This document shows, piece after piece, positions 24,851 through 33,132 of a DNA stretch of 64,000 bases (positions are counted from its first letter, which is position 1; each line of letters begins with the position of its first letter). The stretch covers positions 1,798,001 through 1,862,000 of the forward strand of contig NZ_AP029028.1 of NCBI RefSeq assembly GCF_037076565.1. Direction: 5' to 3'. The notes under the pieces were generated by a model. It was not told the origin of the DNA. It saw only the letters and a program-made list of their open reading frames with translations, and searched no databases. This DNA comes from Herbaspirillum sp. DW155. GTDB lineage: Bacteria > Pseudomonadota > Gammaproteobacteria > Burkholderiales > Burkholderiaceae_D. The position numbers and the translations under genes are program-made.

Positions 24851-25572
24851 GCGGACACCTTGGCAGCGGATTGGGTGGCTTTCCACGCATCGACATCGCG
24901 GCGGATGGAAGCGTCGAGGCGGGTCAGGCGGAACATGTGGATCACCAGTGCCGACAGGGCAGTGGGGATGGCCCACAGGCCGATGTGCAGCGGCTCGATG
25001 TTGGTGATGCCGTTTTCCTTCAGGAACGCATCCATCAGCAGCACCGCGCCGAAGGCGATGAAGATGTCCTCGCCGAAGAACACGGCGATGTTGTCGCAGG
25101 CGGCGGCATGGGCCTTGATCTTGTCGCGGATGTGTTGCGGCAGGTCTTCGCCATAGGCGTTGACCGCTGCACCTTCGGCCATCGGTGCCAGCAGCGGGCG
25201 CACCGTCTGCGCCTGGCCGCCGAGATAGATCAGGCCCAGTGCGGCCGTGCCTTCGCGCAGGATGAAGTAGAGCATGAGGATGCGCGCAGAAGTGGCGCTG
25301 GCGATGCTGGAGATCCACGCCTGGGCGCGTTCCTTCAGGCCGTAATGTTCCAGCAGGCCGATGATCGGCAGGATCAGCAGGAAGGTCGCCAGCGAACGGC
25401 TGTTGACGAACTTCTCGCCGAAGGTTTCCAGCAGCATGCCGAAGTCCATTCCGACCGACAGGCCGGTGGTAAGACCCGCGACCGTGACCACCAGCAGCGG
25501 GTTGAAACGCAAGGCAAAACCGGCCACGACGATCGGTATCCCGATCAGCGGCAGCAGTGTCGAACTCTCCAT
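24847..25572 (-). CDS. DUF969 membrane protein, probable permease subunit
   Basis: The 241-residue protein has about six hydrophobic segments. The family motif region FVNSRSLATFLLILPIIGLLEHYGL and REGTAALGLIYLGGQAQTVRPLLAPMAE are clearly present, and ACDNIAVFFGEDIFIAFGA follows. It is the N-terminal half-partner of DUF979, overlapping its start by four bases. AGGGAG precedes the ATG at 25572. A 260-base gap (25573-25832) separates it from pxpA. I see no terminator with a T-run in the transcription direction there, so one operon is possible, though a separate promoter could fit. Confidence 0.88.
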   Translation of the reverse strand: MESSTLLPLIGIPIVVAGFALRFNPLLVVTVAGLTTGLSVGMDFGMLLETFGEKFVNSRSLATFLLILPIIGLLEHYGLKERAQAWISSIASATSARILMLYFILREGTAALGLIYLGGQAQTVRPLLAPMAEGAAVNAYGEDLPQHIRDKIKAHAAACDNIAVFFGEDIFIAFGAVLLMDAFLKENGITNIEPLHIGLWAIPTALSALVIHMFRLTRLDASIRRDVDAWKATQSAAKVSA

Positions 25573-25832
25573 GAAAAACTCCCTAGTTGAATGAGAAAAA
25601 ATCCATACGCCAGTGTGCAAGGTCCATGCCAGCCATGGCGCGGAAAGCCGCGCCCAGTCTGCCTTTTCGAAGAATGCTCAGGCGTAGGGGCGTGACTTTT
25701 CCTGCGACCTCATGGGCCTCGGATCGGCGACTTTTCTTGTGGTTTTTGGAACGGAACTACAGTTTGCGACGACCTTCAATCAACAGCGGGGGCCGTCCTT
25801 CCCGCCTGCTGCGACGATGCGGGAAAAAACGT

Positions 25833-26573
25833 TCATAACGCCGCGCGTACGGCAATCTGCTCGGCGTGCAGGCGTGCCCGAATCTGGCGCGCAAAATCCA
25901 GGGCATGCGCGCCATCTCCGTGCAGGCACACGGTCTGTGCATTGACCTCGACGATGCTGCCGTCGATGGCCTTGACCTTCTTCTGCTTGACCAGCATCAG
26001 GGTCTGGGCGATGGCATCGGCATCGTTGTCGATCATGGCGCCCGGTTTGCTGCGTGCGACCAGGCTGCCATCGGGCTCATAGGCGCGATCGGCGAAGACT
26101 TCTTCCACCGCATTGAGATCGGCATGGCGGGCGGCGGCGATCAGTTCGCTGCCGGCCAGGCCATACAGGCTCAGTTCGGGATTGAAGGTGCGGATGGCCG
26201 CGCAGATGGCATTGGCCAGTACGGCATCCTTGGCGGCCTGGTTGTAGAGCGCGCCGTGCGGCTTGACGTGCGTCATGCGGCCACCTTCGGCGCGCACGAT
26301 GGCGTCGAGCGCGCCGAGTTGATAGAGCATGCCGCTGACGATTTCCTCGGGCGGCAGTTGCATGGCGCTGCGGCCGAAGTTTTCACGGTCGGGGAAGCTG
26401 GGGTGGGCGCCGATGGCCACGTGATTCTGGATCGCCCAGCGCACGCTGCGGCGCATGGTGTTGGCATCGCCTGCATGCCAGCCGCAGGCGATGTTGGCAG
26501 AGCTGACCAGGGTCAGCAGTTGTTCGTCGGTGTCGCAGCCTTCGCCGAGGTCGGCATTGAGATCGATATGCAT
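25833..26573 (-). CDS. pxpA: 5-oxoprolinase subunit A (LamB/YcsF family)
   Basis: The 246-residue cytosolic protein has the signature [20 protein letters not shown] and the [11 protein letters not shown] block, then [14 protein letters not shown] and [12 protein letters not shown] with conserved His and Asp. Together with PxpB and PxpC it forms the ATP-dependent 5-oxoprolinase, which opens the pyroglutamate ring to glutamate. All three subunits are here in one operon in the order pxpB-pxpC-pxpA. Length and motifs are normal, so the enzyme should be active. Confidence 0.95.
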   Translation of the reverse strand: MHIDLNADLGEGCDTDEQLLTLVSSANIACGWHAGDANTMRRSVRWAIQNHVAIGAHPSFPDRENFGRSAMQLPPEEIVSGMLYQLGALDAIVRAEGGRMTHVKPHGALYNQAAKDAVLANAICAAIRTFNPELSLYGLAGSELIAAARHADLNAVEEVFADRAYEPDGSLVARSKPGAMIDNDADAIAQTLMLVKQKKVKAIDGSIVEVNAQTVCLHGDGAHALDFARQIRARLHAEQIAVRAAL

Positions 26574-26582
26574 GGCGTTCCC

Positions 26583-27617
26583 TTATTTCTTGTAGAGCGT
26601 GGCGCGCGACCAGTCCAGTGCGGCGACCGTGGCGCGGATGGAGTCGAGATAGCGTTGCTGTTCTTCGGCGGCGGCCAGAGCATCGGCCATCTCGCAGGGC
26701 TCCAGCCGCAACGTGGCGTTCAGCGGGGCTTGCGCCAGCTTCCACAGGTCCGCGCCGATGATCACGCCGATCTTGGGATAGCCGCCGGTAGTCTGTGCAT
26801 CGCCCATCAGGATGATGGGCTGGCCCGAGGGTGGTACCTGGATCACGCCCGGCACCACGCCATGCGAGAGCATGTCGCGACCTTGCTTGCGCTTGAGTTC
26901 CGGGCCTTCGAGGCGATAGCCCATGCGGTTGCTGTTGGGTGTGACGCGCCAGGTGTCGGACCACAGCGCTTCGCGCGCGCTCTTGCTGAACTGCTCGAAT
27001 TCAGGGCCGGGCAACACGCGCAGGGTGACGTGCTGGCTGTGTTCATCGGCGCGCAGCGCCAGGCCGCTCCAGCGCGGCGAACGCACGCCGAAGGCGGGGC
27101 CGTGTACTGCTGCAGAAGCGCTTTGCGCATCGCCGATGGGGAGTTTGTCGCCGCGCTTCAGGGCGCGTCCGTGGTGGCCGCCGAAACCGGCTTTCAGGTC
27201 GGTGCTGCGCGAACCCAGCACCAGCGGCACATCGATGCCACCAGCCACGGCCAGGTAGGTGCGCATGCTGTGGCGCGGCGCCTGCTCGGGCGAATCGGCA
27301 GGAGCCAGGCTGAGTTTGAGAACGCTGCCGGCCTGCACCGGCAGGCTCCAGCAGGCCGCGATGGGCTTGCCATCGAGCGTGGCACCGATGTCGTCACCAC
27401 CCAGGGCGATGCGGGTGGCGCGGGTGAAGCGCAGCTCGGCCACGCCCATGGTGATTTCGATTCCGGCCGCCTCGACGGGATTGCCGACCAGCAGGTTGGC
27501 GCTGGCCAGGGCCAGGGCATTGAGGGCACCCCCGGGATGGATGCCCAGGCTGCGATGGCCGAAGCGGCCCATGTCCTGCACCGAGGCCAGCATGCCGGGT
27601 TGGATGATTTCTATCAT
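26583..27617 (-). CDS. pxpC: 5-oxoprolinase subunit C (KipA-like, biotin-dependent-carboxylase-like domain)
   Basis: The 344-residue protein begins MIEIIQPGMLASVQDMGRFG and has the family blocks PGGALNALALASANLLVGN and, later, GRDMLSHGVVPGVIQVPPSG followed by MGDAQTTGGYPKIG. Subunits B and C form the ATP-binding and phosphorylating part of the oxoprolinase. Its start overlaps the pxpB stop by four bases and its stop lies nine bases before pxpA, so translation is tightly coupled. Confidence 0.95.
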   Translation of the reverse strand: MIEIIQPGMLASVQDMGRFGHRSLGIHPGGALNALALASANLLVGNPVEAAGIEITMGVAELRFTRATRIALGGDDIGATLDGKPIAACWSLPVQAGSVLKLSLAPADSPEQAPRHSMRTYLAVAGGIDVPLVLGSRSTDLKAGFGGHHGRALKRGDKLPIGDAQSASAAVHGPAFGVRSPRWSGLALRADEHSQHVTLRVLPGPEFEQFSKSAREALWSDTWRVTPNSNRMGYRLEGPELKRKQGRDMLSHGVVPGVIQVPPSGQPIILMGDAQTTGGYPKIGVIIGADLWKLAQAPLNATLRLEPCEMADALAAAEEQQRYLDSIRATVAALDWSRATLYKK

Positions 27618-28267
27618 GAGGCCACGCGCTCCACGGTAAAACGTACACGGTCGCCGGGACGCAGCAGCGTCGGCGGTTGCTGGGCGGGATCGAACAATTG
27701 CAGGGACGTGCGGCCGATGAGTTGCCAGCCGCCGGGTGAGGCCATGGGATAGATGCCGGTCTGCTCGCCACCGATGCCCACCGAGCCGGCCGGGATGCTC
27801 ACGCGCGGGGTGGTGTGGCGCGGAGTCGCCAGGCTGGTATCGAGTCCGCCCATGTAGGCAAAGCCGGGCAGGAAGCCGAGGAAGTAGACCACGTATTCGG
27901 CGCCGCTGTGGCGCGCAATCACTTCCTGCGTCGACAGACCAGTGTGGCGCGCCACATTGTCGAGGTCGGGGCCGCCGCTGCCTCCGTAGATCACCGGGAT
28001 CTCGACCGTGCGTCCGGCGCTGCGTTCGCCGCTGAGCTTGGGCCAGGTCTTCTCAATGCGTTGTGCCAGGGTCTCGAGGTCGGTGACGGGGCGCTTGGCG
28101 ATGAGGGTCAGGTTGTTCATGCCGGGCACGACTTCGCTGACTTCTTCCCATGTGCCGGCCAGTTCGGCCAGGGCCCAGATGCGTTGCTGCTGGGGCAGGG
28201 TGGCAGGGGCCGGCAAACTGCATAGCAGTGCGCGGTCGCCCAAGGGGTGGAGCTGGGGTGGCTGCAT
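27614..28267 (-). CDS. pxpB: 5-oxoprolinase subunit B (KipI-like)
   Basis: The 217-residue protein contains the KipI/AHS1 blocks HPLGDRALLC near the N-terminus, EVVPGMNNLTL, IPVIYGGSGGPDLDNVA, and the C-terminal FLPGFAYMGGL and PAGSVGIGGEQTGIYPMASPGGWQLIGRT. In Bacillus the homologue was first described as a kinase inhibitor; with PxpA and PxpC present the oxoprolinase role is preferred. It is the first gene of the leftward operon and is divergent from a winged-helix regulator across 198 bases. Confidence 0.95.
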   Translation of the reverse strand: MQPPQLHPLGDRALLCSLPAPATLPQQQRIWALAELAGTWEEVSEVVPGMNNLTLIAKRPVTDLETLAQRIEKTWPKLSGERSAGRTVEIPVIYGGSGGPDLDNVARHTGLSTQEVIARHSGAEYVVYFLGFLPGFAYMGGLDTSLATPRHTTPRVSIPAGSVGIGGEQTGIYPMASPGGWQLIGRTSLQLFDPAQQPPTLLRPGDRVRFTVERVAS

Positions 28268-28398
28268 GTGTCTCTCGCCTGGCCGGTGATTGTGTTGAGA
28301 GCCCGTCGATGTCGCCGGCGGGGTCCAGGTGCGTCTGCGGGTGATGCCCTGCTTTTTTGCGGATATTACATTTCAAAGAAAATATAAACAATATGTCG

Positions 28399-28430
28399 AT
28401 AAATTATTTATTTAGTGTTTGCGCTATAGT
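28399..28430 (+). promoter_or_regulatory. Operator-like palindrome and -10 between pxpB and its regulator
   Basis: A perfect palindrome ATAAAT-T-ATTTAT (28399-28411) lies in an AT-rich island between the divergent genes, and TATAGT (28425-28430) is a good -10 for the rightward gene. The palindrome covers the -35 position, so binding there would block the regulator's own promoter. That is inference from geometry. Confidence 0.5.
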
Positions 28431-28465
28431 GTTGTCATTCCGTCGTCCAGACCCGCCCGCTTCCC

Positions 28466-29038
28466 ATGAGCCAAGAGAACAACGAGACGTCCACCCCCGT
28501 CCAGCCTGATGCGCAAGAGGTCGCCAAGCCGTCGCGCCCGACCAAGATCGTGTCTTCCCAGCACCTGGTGTCCGAGCGCAGTGCCGAGCTTTCCGAGCTC
28601 GAATATGCGCTCATCATGGCCAGCAATGCCTTCAACCGCTGGATGGTGCGCTGCATGGCGGCCGCTGGCGCCAAGGACATGACGGCTATCGAGGTATCGC
28701 TGTTGCATCACGTCAATCACCGTGACCGCAAGAAAAAACTGGCCGATATCTGCTTCGTATTGAACGTCGAGGACACCCACGTGGTCACCTATGCCTTGAA
28801 GAAGCTGGTGAAGGCCGGCTACGTCAAGAGCGAGAAGGCCGGCAAGGAACTGCTGTTCTCCACCACTGCGGCCGGGCAGGCGCTGTGCATGAAGTACCGC
28901 GAGGTGCGCGAGCGCTGCCTGATCGAAGTGCAGGCCGAGAGCGGCATTCCCAATCAGGCCATCGGCGAGGCCGCGCAATTGCTGCGCAATGCGTCCGGGC
29001 TGTATGACACGGCGGCGCGGGCGGCGGCGTCGCTTTGA
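28466..29038 (+). CDS. MarR-like winged-helix transcriptional regulator
   Basis: The 190-residue protein has a flexible N-terminus, then a helical region LSELEYALIMASNAFNRWMVRCMAAAG and a winged helix at about 75-135, with LLHHVNHRDRKKKLADICFVLNVEDTHVVTYALKKL carrying the recognition helix. It is not a typical sugar or amino acid sensor and has no separate ligand domain, so ligand binding, if any, is at the dimer interface as in MarR proteins. Position divergent from pxpB makes control of 5-oxoproline use likely. No clear Shine-Dalgarno sequence precedes the ATG. Confidence 0.82.
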   Translation: MSQENNETSTPVQPDAQEVAKPSRPTKIVSSQHLVSERSAELSELEYALIMASNAFNRWMVRCMAAAGAKDMTAIEVSLLHHVNHRDRKKKLADICFVLNVEDTHVVTYALKKLVKAGYVKSEKAGKELLFSTTAAGQALCMKYREVRERCLIEVQAESGIPNQAIGEAAQLLRNASGLYDTAARAAASL

Positions 29039-29075
29039 GACCCATCACACTCCATTGAACTGAAGGATAGGACAC

Positions 29076-30053
29076 ATGCGCGCAATCGAGATCAAGCAAT
29101 TCGGCGGGCCCGAGGTATTGCAGGCCTGCGAACGGCCCCTGCCGGAGCTCAAGGCAGGTGAAGTACTCATCAAGGTGCATGCGGCGGGCGTGAACCGTCC
29201 GGACGTGTTCCAGCGCACCGGCAACTACCCGGTGCCGCCGGGCGCGTCCGACCTGCCGGGCCTGGAGGTGGCCGGCGAGATCGTGGCAGGCGACCTGGGC
29301 GACAGCGGTTTCAAGCTGGGCGATCTGGTCTGTGCCCTGGTGCAGGGTGGCGGTTACGCCGAGTACTGTGCCGCCCCGCTGGCGCAGTGCCTGCCGGTCC
29401 CCAAAGGCTTGAGTGCCTTGGAGGCAGCGGCCCTGCCGGAAAATTACTTCACTGTCTGGAGTAACGTCTTCGACCGTGGACAATTGTCAGGTGAAGAAAC
29501 CTTGCTGGTGCAGGGTGGTTCCTCCGGCATCGGCGTGACGGCCATCCAGATCGCCCGTGCGCTGGGCCATCGTGTCTTTGCCACCGCAGGCAGCGCCGAG
29601 AAGTGCCGCGCCTGTGAAGAATTGGGCGCCGAGCGTGCCATCCACTACAAAACCGAGGATTTCGAGGCGGTGGTCAAGGAATTGACCGGTGGCCGTGGCG
29701 TGGACGTGATCCTGGACATGGTGGGCGGTGACTACCTGCCGCGCGAGATCAAGGCGCTGGCCGATGATGGCCGCCTGGTCTTCATTGCCCAGTTGGGTGG
29801 CAGCAAAGGGCAATTGGACATGGGTCAGGTCATGCGCCGTCGTCTGACCATTACCGGCTCGACCTTGCGTCCGCGTCCGGTGGCGTTCAAGGCTGCGATT
29901 GCGGCCAAGCTGCGCGCGCAGGTGTGGCCGCTGATCGAGGCGGGCAAGATCAAGCCGGTCATTCACCAGCGCTTCCCGCTGGAACAGGCTGCGCAGGCAC
30001 ACGCCATGATGGAATCGAGCGCACACATCGGCAAGATCATGCTGGAATTGTGA
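29076..30053 (+). CDS. NAD(P)H:quinone oxidoreductase, zinc-independent MDR family
   Basis: The 325-residue protein of the medium-chain dehydrogenase/reductase superfamily resembles quinone oxidoreductase and PIG3. The N-terminal GroES-like domain carries AAGVNRPDVFQRTGNYP, in which the catalytic-zinc Cys is replaced by Asn-Arg-Pro-Asp. The Rossmann loop is VQGGSSGIGVTA. No structural zinc Cys cluster is seen. It likely reduces quinones or enones with NADPH. It has its own AAGGATAGG ribosome site and lies 37 bases after the regulator gene, so co-transcription is possible. Confidence 0.88.
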   Translation: MRAIEIKQFGGPEVLQACERPLPELKAGEVLIKVHAAGVNRPDVFQRTGNYPVPPGASDLPGLEVAGEIVAGDLGDSGFKLGDLVCALVQGGGYAEYCAAPLAQCLPVPKGLSALEAAALPENYFTVWSNVFDRGQLSGEETLLVQGGSSGIGVTAIQIARALGHRVFATAGSAEKCRACEELGAERAIHYKTEDFEAVVKELTGGRGVDVILDMVGGDYLPREIKALADDGRLVFIAQLGGSKGQLDMGQVMRRRLTITGSTLRPRPVAFKAAIAAKLRAQVWPLIEAGKIKPVIHQRFPLEQAAQAHAMMESSAHIGKIMLEL

Positions 30054-30091
30054 TCCGGCAAGCGCCGATGCGCGGTCTGGACAGCGCGGCT

Positions 30092-30120
30092 TTGCGCCAA
30101 GCGCCTAGTCCGGCTACAAT
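30092..30120 (+). promoter_or_regulatory. Sigma-70 promoter for tpiA
   Basis: TTGCGC (30092-30097) and TACAAT (30115-30120) are spaced by 17 bp and end 44 bases before the tpiA start. Confidence 0.7.
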
Positions 30121-30163
30121 GCGAGGTTATCCAAATTGACACCCATCTCGTAGAACTCAGCCT

Positions 30164-30910
30164 ATGCGTCGCAAACTCGTAGCCGGTAACTGGAAAATGA
30201 ATGGCAGCCTGGCTGCCAATGCGGCCCTGGTGGCTGGTATCAGGGAGGGCCTGCCGGCCGATGTGTGCGACGTGGCCGTGTGCGTACCGGCGCCGTATCT
30301 GGCGCAGGTGCAGGGTGCGGTGGCCGGTTCGGCCGTGGCACTGGGTGCGCAGGACATGTCGGCGCACGCTTCTGGTGCCTATACCGGTGAAGTGTCGGCA
30401 GCAATGCTGCAGGAATTCGGTGTGCAATACGTCATCCTGGGTCACTCCGAGCGTCGCGCCTATCACGGCGAGACCGACGCGGCGGTGGCGGCCAAGACGG
30501 TGGCGGCATTGAAGGCTGGGCTGGTGCCGGTGGTCTGCGTGGGTGAAACGCTGGTGCAGCGCGAAGCCGGCCGGACCAATGACGTCGTGGGTGGTCAGCT
30601 CGACGTGGTGCTGGCAGCCCTGACGGTCGAGGATGCCGCGCGCATCGTCGTGGCCTACGAGCCGGTCTGGGCCATTGGCACGGGCAAGACCGCTACGCCG
30701 GAAATGGCGCAGGAAGTGCATGCGATGCTGCGTGCGCGTCTGTCTGCCAAGAGTGCGGAGGCGGCCGCCAAGGTCCGCATCCTGTATGGCGGCAGCATGA
30801 AGCCGGACAATGCCGGGCAACTGCTCGTCATGGCCGATATCGATGGCGGCCTGATTGGTGGTGCAGCGTTGAAGGCGGCGGATTTCCTGGCCATCATCAA
30901 GGCGGCCTGA
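30164..30910 (+). CDS. tpiA: Triosephosphate isomerase
   Basis: The 248-residue TIM-barrel enzyme interconverts dihydroxyacetone phosphate and glyceraldehyde 3-phosphate. The substrate loop GNWKMN has Lys at 11, the catalytic His is H94 in LGHSERR, and the general base is E166 in [11 protein letters not shown], with the flexible loop following. The phosphate-binding YGGSMKPDN block is present near the C-terminus. It is followed by secG, a common beta-proteobacterial order, with a gap of 88 bases. Confidence 0.98.
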   Translation: MRRKLVAGNWKMNGSLAANAALVAGIREGLPADVCDVAVCVPAPYLAQVQGAVAGSAVALGAQDMSAHASGAYTGEVSAAMLQEFGVQYVILGHSERRAYHGETDAAVAAKTVAALKAGLVPVVCVGETLVQREAGRTNDVVGGQLDVVLAALTVEDAARIVVAYEPVWAIGTGKTATPEMAQEVHAMLRARLSAKSAEAAAKVRILYGGSMKPDNAGQLLVMADIDGGLIGGAALKAADFLAIIKAA

Positions 30911-30998
30911 AGTAGGGTAAGGGGTTTGTCAGTTGCGGGGTCGATAATTCGAGACTTCCGCAGTTGACGATTGAAACATCAAGAGTGGACTTGTTTAA

Positions 30999-31373
30999 AT
31001 GAATACTTTGTTTTTTGTTGTGGTTGTAGTTCAGGTGCTGGCAGCGCTGGCGATCATCGGTCTGGTGCTGCTGCAGCACGGCAAGGGTGCTGATATGGGC
31101 GCCGCTTTCGGCTCCGGCGCGTCGGGTAGCCTCTTCGGTGCTACCGGCTCGTCGAACTTCCTGTCGAAATCCACTGCGGTGGCTGCGGGTATCTTCTTCG
31201 TGGCAACCCTGGGTTTGACCTTCATCGGTAATCATCACGTGACGCAAAGCGGCAGTGTGATGGATAATCTGCAGGTTCCGGCTGCTCCGGCCCAGCAAGC
31301 AGCACCTGCCGCGCCCGCTGCGCCGGCCGAGGTTGCCAAGCCTGGCGACCAGTCGAATCAGATTCCGAAATAA
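30999..31373 (+). CDS. secG: Preprotein translocase subunit SecG
   Basis: The 124-residue inner-membrane protein has two hydrophobic helices (about 3-25 and 50-75) separated by HGKGADMGAAFGSGASGSLFGATGS, the conserved SecG loop. It stimulates SecA-dependent translocation in the SecYEG channel. The C-terminal 35 residues are an Ala/Pro-rich tail (with repeated AAPA units), longer than in E. coli. A tRNA-Leu gene follows, as in many proteobacteria. Confidence 0.95.
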   Translation: MNTLFFVVVVVQVLAALAIIGLVLLQHGKGADMGAAFGSGASGSLFGATGSSNFLSKSTAVAAGIFFVATLGLTFIGNHHVTQSGSVMDNLQVPAAPAQQAAPAAPAAPAEVAKPGDQSNQIPK

Positions 31374-31441
31374 GCCTTTGCGGATTCGGAAATAATCGCA
31401 GAATAAAGTAGTAAGAATCTTTCTTTTTCGCTGATTGTGCA

Positions 31442-31471
31442 TTGAACAAGAGTAACAAATGAAGGTACAAT
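31442..31471 (+). promoter_or_regulatory. Sigma-70 promoter for tRNA-Leu
   Basis: TTGAAC (31442-31447), 18 bp and TACAAT (31466-31471) place a transcription start a few bases before the mature 5' end of the tRNA. Confidence 0.7.
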
Positions 31472-31482
31472 AGCAGTCTCAG

Positions 31483-31567
31483 GCCGACGTGGTGAAATTG
31501 GTAGACACGCTATCTTGAGGGGGTAGTGGCGAAAGCTGTACGAGTTCGAGTCTCGTCGTCGGCACCA
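31483..31567 (+). tRNA. tRNA-Leu (GAG)
   Basis: An 85-base class II tRNA. The acceptor stem GCCGACG pairs with CGTCGGC, the anticodon loop TTGAGGG gives anticodon GAG, an extended variable arm follows, and the T-arm contains GTTCGAGTC. The CCA end is encoded (31565-31567). It lies between secG and the nuo operon. Confidence 0.97.
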
Positions 31568-31580
31568 TAGAAATGAAATG

Positions 31581-31620
31581 AAAAGCCAGCGAAGGTCTTA
31601 GTGCCTGAGCTGGCTTTTTG
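31581..31620 (+). terminator. Terminator after tRNA-Leu
   Basis: A 10-bp perfect stem, AAAAGCCAGC (31581-31590) with GCTGGCTTTT (31609-31618), and a further T lie 13 bases after the tRNA. This isolates the nuo operon from upstream transcription. Confidence 0.85.
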
Positions 31621-31638
31621 TCGAGGAAGTTTCTGATT

Positions 31639-31657
31639 GATATTGAGAATCATTCCC
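31639..31657 (+). promoter_or_regulatory. Fur-box-like sequence before nuoA
   Basis: The 19 bases starting GATATTGAGAATCATT match the classical 19-bp Fur consensus at 15 positions. They lie 30 bases before the nuoA start codon and after the tRNA terminator, where the operon promoter must be. TTGATA at 31637-31642, overlapping this box, is a candidate -35. Iron control of the Fe-S-rich complex I is plausible but unproven. Confidence 0.45.
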
Positions 31658-31686
31658 ATCGATAAACCAACGCATAGCGGCCAATC

Positions 31687-32046
31687 GTGAACCTCGAAAA
31701 TTACTTCCCAGTCCTCCTGTTTATTCTTGTCGGCATCGGTGTCGGTGTCGCTCCCCAGCTCCTCGGTCGTCTTCTTGGTCCGCACAAGCCGGACGCTCAA
31801 AAAACTTCTCCTTACGAATGCGGTTTCGAGGCATTCGAAGATGCGCGCATGAAGTTCGATGTGCGCTACTACCTGATCGCCATCCTGTTCATCCTGTTTG
31901 ATCTGGAAACCGCCTTCTTCTTCCCTTGGGGCGTGTCCATGCGTGAGCTGGGCTGGCAAGGTTTCGTCACGATGATGGTCTTCATCGCTGAATTTGTTGT
32001 CGGATTTTGGTACATCTGGAAAAAGGGTGCCCTGGATTGGGAGTAA
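31687..32046 (+). CDS. nuoA: NADH-quinone oxidoreductase subunit A
   Basis: This 119-residue membrane subunit of complex I has three helices, with the conserved [34 protein letters not shown] loop, whose acidic residues belong to the quinone-site E-channel. It begins with GTG at 31687. It is the first of a 14-gene operon (nuoA-N) running to 46765. The next gene starts four bases after its stop. Confidence 0.97.
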   Translation: MNLENYFPVLLFILVGIGVGVAPQLLGRLLGPHKPDAQKTSPYECGFEAFEDARMKFDVRYYLIAILFILFDLETAFFFPWGVSMRELGWQGFVTMMVFIAEFVVGFWYIWKKGALDWE

Positions 32047-32049
32047 GCC

Positions 32050-32526
32050 ATGTCTATTGAAGGCGTATTGAATGAGGGGTTTGTTACCACCTCGCTGGAT
32101 AAGGTAATCAACTGGACCCGTACCGGATCCCTGTGGCCCATGACCTTCGGTCTGGCCTGCTGTGCAGTTGAGATGATGCACGTCGGTGCCTCGCGTTACG
32201 ACCTGGACCGCTTCGGTGCGGTGTTCCGTCCGTCGCCGCGCCAGTCCGACCTGATGATCGTGGCCGGCACCCTGTGCAACAAGATGGCGCCGGCGCTGCG
32301 CAAGGTCTACGACCAGATGCCGGAACCGCGCTGGGTGATCTCCATGGGCTCCTGTGCCAATGGTGGTGGCTACTATCATTATTCGTACTCGGTGGTGCGT
32401 GGTTGCGACCGCATCGTGCCGGTGGACGTCTATGTGCCGGGTTGCCCGCCGACAGCGGAAGCGCTGCTGTACGGCGTGATCCAGCTGCAGAACAAGATCA
32501 AGCGCACCAACACCATCGCGCGCTAA
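32050..32526 (+). CDS. nuoB: NADH-quinone oxidoreductase subunit B
   Basis: The 158-residue peripheral-arm subunit holds the terminal 4Fe-4S cluster N2 that passes electrons to quinone. Its ligands are visible as the adjacent pair C37-C38 (GLACCAVE), C102 (SMGSCA) and C132 (PGCPPT). It sits between nuoA and nuoC with very short gaps, so the genes are co-translated. Confidence 0.98.
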   Translation: MSIEGVLNEGFVTTSLDKVINWTRTGSLWPMTFGLACCAVEMMHVGASRYDLDRFGAVFRPSPRQSDLMIVAGTLCNKMAPALRKVYDQMPEPRWVISMGSCANGGGYYHYSYSVVRGCDRIVPVDVYVPGCPPTAEALLYGVIQLQNKIKRTNTIAR

Positions 32527-32535
32527 GAGGGCAGT

Positions 32536-33132
32536 ATGACGACAAAATTGGAAACTCTCGAAGCCGCCCTGCGTAATGCGCTTGGAGGGTATCTTCAGAA
32601 CCTGACCGTGGCCCTCGGTGAAGTCACCGTAGTGGTCAAGGCCGCTGACTACCTGTCGGCCATGCGCGTGCTGCGCGACCATGCCGACACCCGTTTCGAA
32701 CAACTGATCGACCTGTGCGGCGTGGACTATTCCACCTACGGCGACGGTGCCTGGGAAGGTCCGCGCTTTGCCGTGGTGTCGCACCTGATGTCGATCTCGC
32801 ACAACTGGCGTGTGCGCGTGCGCGTGTTCGCGCCGGATGACGATCTGCCCATCGTGGCTTCGGTCGATCCGATCTGGAACTCGGCTGGCTGGTACGAGCG
32901 TGAAGCCTTCGACTTCTACGGCATCCTCTTCGACGGCCACTCCGACCTGCGCCGCATCCTGACCGACTATGGCTTCATCGGCCACCCGTTCCGCAAGGAC
33001 TTCCCGGTGTCCGGCTATGTCGAAATGCGTTACGACGCCGAACAGAAACGCGTCATCTATCAACCCGTAACGATCGAGCCGCGCGAAATCACGCCGCGCA
33101 TCATTCGTGAAGAAAACTACGGGATCAAATAA
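32536..33132 (+). CDS. nuoC: NADH-quinone oxidoreductase subunit C
   Basis: The 198-residue hydrophilic subunit of the quinone-binding module carries the 30-kDa signature ERE(A)FDFYGI, then [13 protein letters not shown]. It is a separate protein, not fused to NuoD as in enterobacteria. Its TAA overlaps the ATG of nuoD by one base. Confidence 0.97.
   Translation: MTTKLETLEAALRNALGGYLQNLTVALGEVTVVVKAADYLSAMRVLRDHADTRFEQLIDLCGVDYSTYGDGAWEGPRFAVVSHLMSISHNWRVRVRVFAPDDDLPIVASVDPIWNSAGWYEREAFDFYGILFDGHSDLRRILTDYGFIGHPFRKDFPVSGYVEMRYDAEQKRVIYQPVTIEPREITPRIIREENYGIK

Noticed and set aside
25799-25825. Hairpin after pxpA as a terminator
   Set aside because: In the direction of transcription (minus) the T-run comes before the stem rather than after it, so it is not an intrinsic terminator.
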